Source of the DNA: Melioribacteraceae bacterium
Lineage (GTDB): Bacteria; Bacteroidota; Ignavibacteria; Ignavibacteriales; Melioribacteraceae
Assembly (NCBI GenBank): GCA_022181065.1
Contig: BQMY01000117.1
Coordinates: 1-64,000 of the forward strand
Length of the DNA stretch: 64,000 bases
Direction: 5' to 3'
Shown: in pieces, positions 43,492-52,427 of the stretch
Position numbering within the stretch: position 1 is the stretch's first letter
Layout of the letters: each line of letters begins with the position of its first letter
Notes under the pieces: model-generated
Told to the model about the DNA's origin: nothing
The model's database searches: none
The model's input: the letters and a program-made list of their open reading frames with translations, nothing else
Made by a program: the position numbers and the translations under genes

Positions 43492-44037
43492 TTATGAGCT
43501 CTTAAGAGTCTCTTTCATTTCACTAAGTGCCTGAAGATTCTTTTTATTTATGTCGTTAACTTTTTCAGATATTTTGTCGAATCTTTCCAAATACCCGTCA
43601 ATCATCTTAACTTCATCTTCAGTAAGACTTTTTAAGATGTCAACACTATCTTTGATCTCTTTTGCGTTTATATTGATCTTGGCCTGAGCAGCACCTGCCG
43701 CGTCGGCTTTTTCTTTATCTTCTTTCCCATGGGGCTCTTCAGGTGTGAAGAATGTCACGAAAGCCAGGATAAAGAGCATTACAAACTCTATATAGAGTGC
43801 TATCATTACCCATTGAATACCGATACGATCGCCATCTAGCAAAAATTCCGGTACAAGTGGGTTACCTGCTACGCTGGCTCCTAATCCACGCAAACCGACG
43901 ATGATAATCAAGATTGCCGCACCGATATAAACTAATCCCATTACGTTATTAGCATACTGTGGTACGAAATAATAAACCATAAATCTTCCGATAAAGGTTC
44001 TTGGTTCATGCCGATTGCGTTTTTTTGATTCAGCCAC
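43492..44037 (-). CDS. GldL-like two-helix motor protein
   Basis: A 181-residue protein starting at a GTG (44037) with a strong GGAGG site. Two membrane helices: about 31-49 (NVMGLVYIGAAILIIIVGL) and 75-97 (QWVMIALYIEFVMLFILAFV). E84 in the second helix sits where GldL/PorL carries its essential glutamate, and the helix ends AFVTFFTPEEP, recalling the SAFEP end of GldL. The C-terminal half is a charged cytoplasmic coiled coil. In T9SS and gliding, GldL forms a pentameric proton-driven stator around GldM. Family match is by topology, motif and neighbour, not by search. Confidence 0.65.
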   Translation of the reverse strand: MAESKKRNRHEPRTFIGRFMVYYFVPQYANNVMGLVYIGAAILIIIVGLRGLGASVAGNPLVPEFLLDGDRIGIQWVMIALYIEFVMLFILAFVTFFTPEEPHGKEDKEKADAAGAAQAKININAKEIKDSVDILKSLTEDEVKMIDGYLERFDKISEKVNDINKKNLQALSEMKETLKSS

Positions 44038-44043
44038 TGCTTA

Positions 44044-44048
44044 CCTCC
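44044..44048 (-). promoter_or_regulatory. Strong Shine-Dalgarno site of the GldL-like gene
   Basis: GGAGG lies 6 bases before the GTG at 44037. It is the best support for using this non-ATG start. Confidence 0.75.
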
Positions 44049-44095
44049 AAGAAATATTGATGAATGTTATTAAGATACTTTGTATTATATTAAGT

Positions 44096-44128
44096 CAAAT
44101 ATACAAATTACTGACAAATTAGCAAAAA
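44096..44128 (-). promoter_or_regulatory. Bacteroidetes-type promoter of the GldL/GldM-like operon
   Basis: On the minus strand TTTTTTG (with the -33 TTG at 44123-44125), a 19-base spacer and TATATTTG (44096-44103). This is the Bacteroidetes sigma consensus TTTG-N19-TAnnTTTG with exact spacing. Transcription would begin near 44088, giving a leader of about 50 bases before the GTG start. Confidence 0.65.
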
Positions 44129-44487
44129 ATAATTATTCGATTTTTATATATTGAATTTAAAATGTTTATTAAATCGTTCGATGATGCATATCATCTAAAA
44201 TTTTCATAAGAGGCGTTTGTATCGGCACATCACTTGGTCGCAATATATCAAATAAGGTAGAAATATCAAATAATGTATAGTACAATCTTAATTTATAACA
44301 ACAATTTAATAACGTAATGAATATTTTCAAGTTTTAAATTATTACTTTTTTAATATTTTGTTGCAACCCGAGTGAATGAGGCTAGATTATTTTGGACTGA
44401 TATAGAACATGCAATAATGTTATATTTTTCAATAACATTAATATTAAAAATAAAAGTTATAGTCAAGCATACGTCATAAAGAAATAA

Positions 44488-46053
44488 TTATTTATGATCT
44501 GCATCAACAAACCATTGAAAAAATTCCTTTAACACTTCCCTGCGTTTTTCACCAAGAAAATAAAAATTTATTCCTCTAGGATTCACTTCCCAGAATTCTT
44601 CCTCCGTTGTTCCAAAAATTATATCCCTGATCTTGTTGATACGGGAAAGCGGCTCAACCTTCATATCCTCAAAGATCACCTTCGCAAGCCCCGTTTCATT
44701 ATTCAATAAATAAAATCCCGCGAGCTTTGCCTGAGCAATCCTTACACCAATAAGAGAAATTTCCTTCGACTTGTCCTTACCCGGTTTATCATCCAGGGGC
44801 TCGTCCAAATTAAGGAATTGCCTCAATAAAGGTTCAATATTAGATACTTTTTTCTCATATGCCAGCTCATTAAGACGACAAAGATCATGAGCTGCGGTTT
44901 CAAGTATAAAAAGGACACCATTCTTACTTGCTTCATGACCGTAATACCTGAAGTGATATGAAATTCGTTCAACTTCTTTGGGATTAGTATCAAGAAGTAA
45001 TTCGGCAACTATTCGATAATGCTCAAGTGTATTAAACGCGGTTCTTGGGGATTTATCCGTAATAGCGAGTCGCAAATATGTATTAAAATATTGGAAGACT
45101 GTTAAAAGACACCCTTCATCTTTGTTTTTGATTGCTTCAAAGGAAATTAATTCTGTGTTAAGTAATACTCCACCAGCGACATCTCTTAGCGAAAGATGTG
45201 CTTTATGGAATATTAACTCATATAACCTGAATACTTTTCTTTCAAGAAGAATCTTCCGCGATTCTATTTTATTCATCACAAAAGAACTATAGCTCGAAAA
45301 ATCAGGATCGAGGTACTCAAGTCCGGTACGCTTAAACCACTTCTCGGGAAGTTTCCGTTTAATCTCGAGATATTTAACGGTAAACTCGCGAAGAGTATTT
45401 AAACACAGGAGGATAACTGCTCTATCCCCCTGATAAATTGAATTAAGCGCTATATCCCCGATAAAATTGATATCCTCATTAATACCATCCCTGAGATTAA
45501 CACTGTATCGTATCTTTCCCCTGCCAAGCTTGAAAAAGGTATTTATTATATTAACTTTTATATAAGTTAGAAAATTTTGTGGACGCAGAAAGTTAAAAAC
45601 ATAAATAAAATGAGGTACAAATATTAAAAGATTCACTACAACCAGAAAAAGTGTAAGAGTTAATGTAAAGTAAGGTATCCGGTCTTCTTTAAGTGTATTT
45701 GTAACGAGGATAGTATTTACCGAAGTTATAACAAATATTGAAAAAACTACCTGATTTACTCTGTTGCTCATGAAAATGTCCATGATTTTCGGGGAGTATT
45801 TGTTCGCCGCAAGCTGAACCACAATGGCGACGGCCGTAATTTCTATACCAAGAACAGCAGCAATTACTTCACTCATTCCCCCTACTGTATTTGTGAGGTT
45901 CCCAATATCATTCGCAAATATGTGTTTGAATAACATGATGTTATTCAGTTCCAGTATATGATCCACAAATCTGCTGAAAATAAATGTGAGTCCGCTGATT
46001 ATCATTAAAATAATCAGTGAGCGCATCCAATTGAAATTGGTTTGGCTGTTCAT
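44488..46053 (-). CDS. DUF2254-like membrane protein
   Basis: A 521-residue protein with about four membrane helices in its first 160 residues. The segment VLGIEITAVAIVVQLAANKYSPK followed by NRVNQVVFSIFVI resembles the conserved block of DUF2254 membrane proteins. The remaining 350 residues are helical and cytoplasmic, without a recognised enzyme motif. A terminator of the MFS gene lies upstream, so it has its own promoter. A 450-base gap follows. Function unknown. Confidence 0.65.
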   Translation of the reverse strand: MNSQTNFNWMRSLIILMIISGLTFIFSRFVDHILELNNIMLFKHIFANDIGNLTNTVGGMSEVIAAVLGIEITAVAIVVQLAANKYSPKIMDIFMSNRVNQVVFSIFVITSVNTILVTNTLKEDRIPYFTLTLTLFLVVVNLLIFVPHFIYVFNFLRPQNFLTYIKVNIINTFFKLGRGKIRYSVNLRDGINEDINFIGDIALNSIYQGDRAVILLCLNTLREFTVKYLEIKRKLPEKWFKRTGLEYLDPDFSSYSSFVMNKIESRKILLERKVFRLYELIFHKAHLSLRDVAGGVLLNTELISFEAIKNKDEGCLLTVFQYFNTYLRLAITDKSPRTAFNTLEHYRIVAELLLDTNPKEVERISYHFRYYGHEASKNGVLFILETAAHDLCRLNELAYEKKVSNIEPLLRQFLNLDEPLDDKPGKDKSKEISLIGVRIAQAKLAGFYLLNNETGLAKVIFEDMKVEPLSRINKIRDIIFGTTEEEFWEVNPRGINFYFLGEKRREVLKEFFQWFVDADHK

Positions 46054-46099
46054 TCTAAAATCTCAAGTTGTTTTTCTTCTTAAGTTAATCAAATCTTGT

Positions 46100-46130
46100 G
46101 GAAAAAGTAAATCCGGCATAAGCCGGATTT
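46100..46130 (-). terminator. Terminator after the MFS transporter gene
   Basis: AAATCCGGC, loop ATAA or TTAT, GCCGGATTT: a perfect 9-pair stem at 46109-46130, seven bases past the MFS stop, followed on the minus strand by ACTTTTTCC. Confidence 0.75.
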
Positions 46131-46136
46131 AATAAT

Positions 46137-47678
46137 TTAACTTTCTTTAGTCCTGAAACCTTTTAACATCCATTTTTTTGCCAGAATCAATCCAACGGGA
46201 CTCACCATAGCGATAATTGCGTACACAAGCCATAAAAACTCTGAATTCATTTGCTCCGGTGCTGTATCGAGCGGAATGTACTGAGTCAGGAACCATCCAG
46301 AGAAAAATCCGGTAATTACTTTTGTTAAAAACCACGGAAACTGACCTACTCCCATATACATTCCGGTCTTCCCTTTCGGGGCAATCTCGGCAATCCACTG
46401 TAAAAATCTGGGCTGCCACATTGCTTCACCTATGGTCATAAGTAAAATATATATTAAAAATAGTGAGGGGTTAGGGCCTAAAACGAGCAAAAATGTAGGT
46501 ACTGCCATAACAAAAGTACCATAAATCATCATTTTATAGACATCGGCTTTTGCGGTCAAACCTGCAACTACCGGAGCCAAAACAAAAATTAATATCGGAT
46601 TCAGATTCGAGAATACCTCAAAATTCTCGCTAACAAACGAACCCGCAAATGCTCTGTCGAGATAGTAAGGAACTGTTAACCAGTTATGCGCGAACAAGGT
46701 TTGAACCGGAATCAATATAAAAATGAAAAAAACAAAACGAACATCACGGAAAGGATGATCATTTCTTGCTTTGAGATATTCACGAATGGCACCACCAAAT
46801 AACGCCAGTGCGATTAGGAGAATATATTCATTAACGTACATAAAATATAAAACAAGAGCTATCAGGAATAACAAACCCCAAATAATGGCAGGAATATTAT
46901 TGAGCTTCTCTTTATTTTCATCTGTTGTTTCTTCTTCATCACTTCCGGAAACTTTTTTATATGCTGCTTTATCCGCTGCCTTTGTGATAAGAATCACTGA
47001 AAACATCAATGCAAATATGGTAAGCACGACATAAATCCAGAAAACGCCGGTCAAACCGTTGGGTGTGAATACATCCTCAAAATATGGTCTGGTGCTGGAT
47101 GATATTACCCCTGAAAAGAACGCGCCAAGATTCATAAATCCGTAGATGACAGCATATCCCATCGAAGCTGTTTTTTCATCGGTATATCTTTTGACACCTG
47201 CATACGCGGCCGGCTGGTATAACCCATAGCCCAAAGTTACAAGTAGCAGCCCGAATACCATCATAAAGAACATTGGTGACCACAATCCGCCGTCAAGCCC
47301 AAGTGTACCCGATAATGCCACAAATACACGCCCCACAAGCATCGCGAATAACGCAAGCGCAAGCGATAACCTGATTCCAAGTTTATCCGACATTCCACCA
47401 AGAAGAAGCATAGCCAGAGTGATACCTCCGGTAAGTCCACTATAAACATACCCTGAGTGAATATCAGACAATGCGACATTTTCAGAACAATATTTGCCCA
47501 GAATTGTTAAAATCCCGAAGTAAACAAGTCCCTCCAGAATATATGGAACATAAATGCCCCACAATGCGCGTGGCGCGTGTGCAAATGCCCTGAAAGTCTG
47601 CCCCAATTCACTAATAGAATCAGAAAGAACTTCACCAAATGTTTTGCTTTCTTCTACCTGCTTGTTAATATCTGCCAT
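46137..47678 (-). CDS. MFS transporter (POT-related)
   Basis: A 513-residue transporter with 12 or more helices. The loop GGMSDKLGIRLSLALALFAMLVGR fits the MFS loop 2-3 motif (GxxSDRxGRR), and PRFLQWIAEIAPKGKTGMYMG resembles the later block of POT/nitrate-type carriers. A charged cytoplasmic loop (DEEETTDENKEK) splits the two halves. The substrate cannot be read from sequence. It lies 16 bases downstream of murB but ends in its own terminator. Confidence 0.85.
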   Translation of the reverse strand: MADINKQVEESKTFGEVLSDSISELGQTFRAFAHAPRALWGIYVPYILEGLVYFGILTILGKYCSENVALSDIHSGYVYSGLTGGITLAMLLLGGMSDKLGIRLSLALALFAMLVGRVFVALSGTLGLDGGLWSPMFFMMVFGLLLVTLGYGLYQPAAYAGVKRYTDEKTASMGYAVIYGFMNLGAFFSGVISSSTRPYFEDVFTPNGLTGVFWIYVVLTIFALMFSVILITKAADKAAYKKVSGSDEEETTDENKEKLNNIPAIIWGLLFLIALVLYFMYVNEYILLIALALFGGAIREYLKARNDHPFRDVRFVFFIFILIPVQTLFAHNWLTVPYYLDRAFAGSFVSENFEVFSNLNPILIFVLAPVVAGLTAKADVYKMMIYGTFVMAVPTFLLVLGPNPSLFLIYILLMTIGEAMWQPRFLQWIAEIAPKGKTGMYMGVGQFPWFLTKVITGFFSGWFLTQYIPLDTAPEQMNSEFLWLVYAIIAMVSPVGLILAKKWMLKGFRTKES

Positions 47679-47693
47679 ATCTGTGCCTTTTTG

Positions 47694-48725
47694 TTAAATA
47701 ATATTTACTTCGGTTTCCAGCATGATCCCGAACTTTTCATACACCTTGTTTTGTATCTTTTTTGAAAATGCCTGAATTTCCTTTCCCGATTCCACACCGT
47801 AGTTAACTATTACCAGAGGCTGATTTATATATGTGCCTGTGTTCCCCTCTCTCACCCCTTTCAAACCGGACTGTTCGATCAGCCATGCAGCGGGAATTTT
47901 ATATTTGTCACCAATCTTGAAGAAAGTTAGCTTCCCGTGTTTTTTCTGTACCCTGCCAAGTTTTGATTTGGTGAGTTCAGGATTTTTGAAAAAGCTTCCA
48001 GCATTCCCTATTTCTTCAGGATTTGGGAGCTTGCTCTCTCGTACAGATTTAACAAAATCGCGTATTTCTGATGCGGTTAATTCTTCTTTGTCGGTATGCT
48101 GAAATTTTTCCTGTAACTCCCTGTATGAAAGTATAAAGGACTTTTCTTTTGTTAATTTGAATTTTACGGAAGTGATCAACAACTCATTTTTGTATTTTCT
48201 TTTAAAGATGCTATTACGATACCCGAATTCGCATTCAATATTTAAGAATTGTCTTGATTCTCCCGTTCGGATATTCAATGTATCACAACTGATCATAATA
48301 TCCTTTAACTCAACCCCATAAGCTCCGATATTCTGTACAGGCGCGGCACCCACCGTTCCGGGAATAAGAGAAAGGTTTTCCAGTCCGTTATACCCCTTAT
48401 CGCAACAAACGTTCACCAGATCATCCCAATTCACTCCGCCACCGGCATGAACTATAACATTATCACCTTCAACATTTTCAAACTCGATTCCACCAAGTCT
48501 GTTCAAAATAACAAGTCCATCATAATCGCCGGTGAAGAGGATATTACTCCCCTCACCCATTATCTGCACAGCTCCAAAACTGCTTACAATTTCAGGCAGA
48601 CTTACCAGGTCTGCAAATTCTTCCAGAAAAAGAAACGCTGAAGCTTTAGCGTCGATACCAAAAGAATTTAATTCTTTCAGACTTTTATTTTCTTCAATTT
48701 GTATCAATTTTACCAATTCCGCCAA
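47694..48725 (-). CDS. murB: UDP-N-acetylenolpyruvoylglucosamine reductase MurB (type I)
   Basis: Reduces UDP-GlcNAc-enolpyruvate to UDP-MurNAc in peptidoglycan synthesis, using FAD and NADPH. FAD-binding motifs MGEGSNILFTGDYDGLV and NLSLIPGTVGAAPVQNIGAYGVEL, the conserved YRNSIFK with Tyr and Arg, and the catalytic Ser in NAGSFFKNP. At 343 residues with these inserts it is the E. coli-like type I form. The start is uncertain: TTG at 48725 overlaps comEC by 16 bases, and TTG at 48707, just past the comEC stop, fits the usual N-terminus too. Confidence 0.95.
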   Translation of the reverse strand: MAELVKLIQIEENKSLKELNSFGIDAKASAFLFLEEFADLVSLPEIVSSFGAVQIMGEGSNILFTGDYDGLVILNRLGGIEFENVEGDNVIVHAGGGVNWDDLVNVCCDKGYNGLENLSLIPGTVGAAPVQNIGAYGVELKDIMISCDTLNIRTGESRQFLNIECEFGYRNSIFKRKYKNELLITSVKFKLTKEKSFILSYRELQEKFQHTDKEELTASEIRDFVKSVRESKLPNPEEIGNAGSFFKNPELTKSKLGRVQKKHGKLTFFKIGDKYKIPAAWLIEQSGLKGVREGNTGTYINQPLVIVNYGVESGKEIQAFSKKIQNKVYEKFGIMLETEVNII

Positions 48726-51055
48726 TCAACATTAGTTATTTCTTTCCCATCCGTACTTAAAATTATGCAGCCGGAAATATCAGTTCTCAGCACTTTCGTG
48801 TTTGCCGCCTTCAGATCACCAAGGACTCGTTCCGCCGGATGTCCATATCTGTTTCTTCTACCTGAGCTTATCAACGCATATTCAGGCGTAACTTCCGCCA
48901 AAAATTCTTTTGATGTTCCGTACTTGCTGCCATGATGACTAACTTTCAGCACATCCGAATCGAGGAAATCAGAATATTTTTTTATGAATCGTTCCTCAAC
49001 GAGAAAACCGGCATCACCCGTAAATAAGAAGGATATATCTCCATAAACTATCTTCAACACACCACTTCTGTCGTTTTCAGTAACAGGTAAAGAACTATCC
49101 TGCAAATAATCTCTCAATATATAAATTCCAACATTATCAAACTCAATTTTTTTAGCCGAATACTCCTCAATTAGTACATTATTATCCTCTAAAAATTTAT
49201 AATATGCCGAATACTTCCGGGTATTGATTTTTCCTGGCAGCATAACTTTGTCTATAAGTCTATTCCTTATCAAAGATACACTACCACCCGCATGATCAGA
49301 ATCAAGATGACTAATGAATGCCAAATCTATTTTGTCAATACCATTTCTCCGGAGGAAAGGGAAAATATATCGCACACCAGAATCAGGGTATTTATAATTT
49401 CCCGCATCTATCAAAATAGTCTTCTTGTTTGGTGTAATAAACAGGACGGCATCACCCTGACCAATGTCAAGCATAACCATTTTAAGTTTGTTCGTATCTA
49501 GAGGATTGCTAGCTATTATTGGTGAAATATATACAATTGCCGCTATCAATCCTGACGAAAATAAGGTCTTGCGCAGAATTGACCGTTTACCGAAAATTAT
49601 CCAACAAAAAATGAAAGCTGCGATATAATATGAGATTAGCCACCAAACAGAAGGCTGAAGACTTACAGATTTACCGATAAATTCATTTGAAAAAGATGTA
49701 AGTGTAACCAGAATATTCGTAAAACTATCAGCGGATGCCGCAAAAATATTGGAAACCATACCACTTAACGGATAAAAGAGAAACAATAATATCGTTGAGA
49801 AAAGAATTAAACCCGCTAATGGTATCGCGAAAAAATTGTTCACCAGCCCGGTCGGAGAAAAATAACCCCAGTGATAAAGTAAAACCGGTATCGTCGCCAC
49901 CTGAGCTGCAATAGTAACCGCAATTGCAGATATAAACTTTCTTCTCACACCCGAAATCAAATATTTCTCATAATATGGTTCAAGTAAACGCAGCACCAGC
50001 AGTATTCCGGCAACGGCTGAAAATGATAGCTGAAAACCGGCTTCAAAGAGTTGGTAAGGTTCATATATCAACAAAATAATAAAGGCCAGGGACATAGAAT
50101 TAAATCCATCGCTATCCCGACCAAATAAAACCGCAATCATAAATATTACTGCCATTGTAACGGCGCGAATTACCGGCGCATTTCCACCAGATACAAAGAT
50201 AAAAATCACCAAAACAGGAATTGAAAGCAGAATGCGTTTTTTTAGACCGAATCGTCCTAAAACCGCGAGTAATAAAATCAAGATATAACCGACATGCAAA
50301 CCTGATACCGCTAAAATGTGAATGATGCCTCCTGTTACAAAATCTGAATAAACCTCATCGTCAATATCACTTCTCTCACCCAGCGTCAGAGCCTTTATGA
50401 TACCCTTTGTTACGCTGCTAACTGACAGGGAATCAACAATCTCTGAGCCGGCTAGTCGGATATAGTGAATAACCTTTTGAAATGATAAGGCTTTCGATTC
50501 AAGAATCTTAATATTACTTTTTTCCGATAATGAGGTTCTTGCATAAATATCTCTGGCATAATACTGCTCTTTAAGGGAATATTCACCCGGATTGGAGATT
50601 TCTTCAATACTTTGAATACTACCTTTATAAATAAGTGTATCCCCTGGATTTAATTCTTTCACAATCTCAGGATTATATGCGTATGCAAGAAGTTTACCTT
50701 CGGGATGAAATAATGTGCTATCCCTTGAAATTATAACATTTTGTAATATTATTCGCTTGTAATCACTTCCAGGGCTGACAGATTCTACTTCTCCACGGAC
50801 ATCTAAACTTTCTAAATAAAAATCATGAAATTCTTTTGTTCGATATTCGTTAACTGAATAATAAATAAAACCACATTGGAAGATTATCAGGGAGGTAAGT
50901 GTGAGAGAAATGATCTGCTTGGAGGGACTCATAAATCTTAATAATAATGCAAATAGAATAAATAACCCAAGTATAAGAGCAGGCAGAAAAATATCAACAT
51001 TTCCACTAATTCTCTCGGCAGTTATTCCTGTGGCAAATAAAATAGCAAATTTCAC
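48710..51055 (-). CDS. comEC: ComEC/Rec2 DNA uptake channel protein
   Basis: A 781-residue membrane protein for passage of single-stranded DNA in natural transformation. Order: N-terminal helices and an OB-like DUF4131 region (about 90-190), the Competence helices with GLHVGYILILLL at about 245-260, and a C-terminal metallo-beta-lactamase-type domain (MLDIGQGDAVLFI, ISHLDSDHAGGS, FTGDAGFL, SHHGSKYGTSKEF). The start is a GTG at 51055, 11 bases after the upstream gene. Downstream it overlaps murB by 16 bases. Suggests competence, if the other com genes exist. Confidence 0.93.
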   Translation of the reverse strand: MKFAILFATGITAERISGNVDIFLPALILGLFILFALLLRFMSPSKQIISLTLTSLIIFQCGFIYYSVNEYRTKEFHDFYLESLDVRGEVESVSPGSDYKRIILQNVIISRDSTLFHPEGKLLAYAYNPEIVKELNPGDTLIYKGSIQSIEEISNPGEYSLKEQYYARDIYARTSLSEKSNIKILESKALSFQKVIHYIRLAGSEIVDSLSVSSVTKGIIKALTLGERSDIDDEVYSDFVTGGIIHILAVSGLHVGYILILLLAVLGRFGLKKRILLSIPVLVIFIFVSGGNAPVIRAVTMAVIFMIAVLFGRDSDGFNSMSLAFIILLIYEPYQLFEAGFQLSFSAVAGILLVLRLLEPYYEKYLISGVRRKFISAIAVTIAAQVATIPVLLYHWGYFSPTGLVNNFFAIPLAGLILFSTILLFLFYPLSGMVSNIFAASADSFTNILVTLTSFSNEFIGKSVSLQPSVWWLISYYIAAFIFCWIIFGKRSILRKTLFSSGLIAAIVYISPIIASNPLDTNKLKMVMLDIGQGDAVLFITPNKKTILIDAGNYKYPDSGVRYIFPFLRRNGIDKIDLAFISHLDSDHAGGSVSLIRNRLIDKVMLPGKINTRKYSAYYKFLEDNNVLIEEYSAKKIEFDNVGIYILRDYLQDSSLPVTENDRSGVLKIVYGDISFLFTGDAGFLVEERFIKKYSDFLDSDVLKVSHHGSKYGTSKEFLAEVTPEYALISSGRRNRYGHPAERVLGDLKAANTKVLRTDISGCIILSTDGKEITNVDWRNW

Positions 51056-51066
51056 CAGAGGCTGTT

Positions 51067-51972
51067 TTAATTCTTTAGCAACTCCAATATGGTCCTCTTA
51101 ACGTCAATGAGAGAATTTATCTTATGGGATAATTTTCCCGAGTTTGGACCCGATGCCATCGAGAAGACCGGATTTCGGGTATGTGTCTTCACAGAAATAT
51201 CTTCAAAATTTCCGTGATCAGATATAATCAAAATATCAGTTTCATCATCTTGTTGCAATAATAAGGAAGAAAGAAACGCATCCAGTTCAGAATAAATTGT
51301 ATCGAGATTTTCCTTTATTCTTCCATGTCCGATATGATCAGTTAAAAAATACTCAAACACAGTAAAGTCATTTACAGACGAAATCTTAAGCAACCGCTCC
51401 GCTGCAATTTCCGGTTGAACAAGACGTATATCAAGATTAAGCCGTGTACGCCAGCGTTCGTTTGTGATATCGTTGCTGAGGGCCTCCCCATTTTCAAGAT
51501 CAGTTTGAGTTTTTAATTTTATATCGCTGAACAATGCGCTTAACGCAAATGCTCCAATTCTCTTCTTTTGCTTGTTCAGATAATCAAAAAATATTTGAGG
51601 ATATGCGTTAACGAACTCACTTTTCAAACCCATATCTTTTACTGCTTTGAACAGATTTTCCCTTTTCATTGTATCTTGATGTAATGAATAAGGAAACGGA
51701 CCAAAATGTTTTCCTATAAATTGTGATGCATTCATGCCGCAAAGCAATGAAACCTGTCCTGTGCCGCTCTGTGGTAGTCCGTCGATATCAAGATTTGCGT
51801 CCACGGGGAATATTTCTTTATCGTCGGTAGAAAGATGTTGTGTGGTAAGCGAAGGCACATTCTCAAAGTTATCGGTAATAAACCTGAAGTTATACCTGAA
51901 AAAAGGATTCTTTTCGGGATTTTCCTCACCCAACCCAACACCATCGAGAAATATAAGTATTACCCGACTCAC
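51067..51972 (-). CDS. Alkaline phosphatase-superfamily metalloenzyme
   Basis: A 301-residue enzyme from a GTG start. The metal-binding positions of the superfamily are present: LIFLDGVGLGE near the N-terminus (first Asp), a nucleophile Ser/Thr in LPQSGTGQVSL, FLTDHIGHG for the second metal site and IISDHGNFED with the Asp-His pair. This layout resembles phosphoglycerate mutase (AlkP-type) and phosphopentomutase relatives, but size and details do not fit those. Lies between dtd and comEC, translationally coupled to dtd by one base. Substrate unknown. Confidence 0.75.
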   Translation of the reverse strand: MSRVILIFLDGVGLGEENPEKNPFFRYNFRFITDNFENVPSLTTQHLSTDDKEIFPVDANLDIDGLPQSGTGQVSLLCGMNASQFIGKHFGPFPYSLHQDTMKRENLFKAVKDMGLKSEFVNAYPQIFFDYLNKQKKRIGAFALSALFSDIKLKTQTDLENGEALSNDITNERWRTRLNLDIRLVQPEIAAERLLKISSVNDFTVFEYFLTDHIGHGRIKENLDTIYSELDAFLSSLLLQQDDETDILIISDHGNFEDISVKTHTRNPVFSMASGPNSGKLSHKINSLIDVKRTILELLKN

Positions 51973-52427
51973 TATTTGTCCTTCGATTCTACGAGAATTG
52001 TTACAGGTCCGTCATTTATGATTTTCACCTCCATCATAGCAGCGAATATTCCAGTCTTCACCTTATCATGACCCAGGTTTTCTACCATCCTTTTCACAAA
52101 TTTATTGTATAATTCTTCCGCTATTTCAGGATGAGCCGCGGAAGTAAAATTGGGTCTGTTACCTTTTCGGGCATCTCCATAAAGTGTAAATTGGGAGATA
52201 ACCAAAACATCACCCGAAATATCCTTCAGGGATATATTCATTTTTCCATTTTCATCCTCAAATACGCGAAGATTGCAACACTTGTCAGCTACAAATTTTA
52301 CATCATCTTCTGTATCACCCTCTTTTACTCCAAGGAGAATTACCATTCCCTGTCCAATTCGCTCAGAATGTTTTGGCTCTTCAATTTCAACGCCGCCACT
52401 GCTAACTCTCTGTACTAATGCCCTCAT
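51972..52427 (-). CDS. dtd: D-aminoacyl-tRNA deacylase Dtd
   Basis: Removes D-amino acids from mischarged tRNA. A 151-residue protein with RALVQRVSSGGVEI, the SQFTLYGD motif carrying the active-site residues, and the C-terminal NDGPVTI, which holds the Gly-cisPro element. Length is typical. Its ATG overlaps the prmC stop by one base (TAATG), so they are coupled. Confidence 0.95.
   Translation of the reverse strand: MRALVQRVSSGGVEIEEPKHSERIGQGMVILLGVKEGDTEDDVKFVADKCCNLRVFEDENGKMNISLKDISGDVLVISQFTLYGDARKGNRPNFTSAAHPEIAEELYNKFVKRMVENLGHDKVKTGIFAAMMEVKIINDGPVTILVESKDK

Larger units (their letters stand above)
44038..44487. other. 450-base AT-rich intergenic region with promoter and inverted repeats
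   Basis: No credible reading frame. It holds the ribosome site and promoter of the gldL-like operon at its left end and downstream sequence of the DUF2254-like gene at its right end. An inverted repeat TAATGTTAT/ATAACATTA (44415-44423 and 44432-44440) could be a weak terminator but has no T run. The middle part (44160-44400) has a GATGAT...ATCATC repeat and nothing else recognised. Confidence 0.6.
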
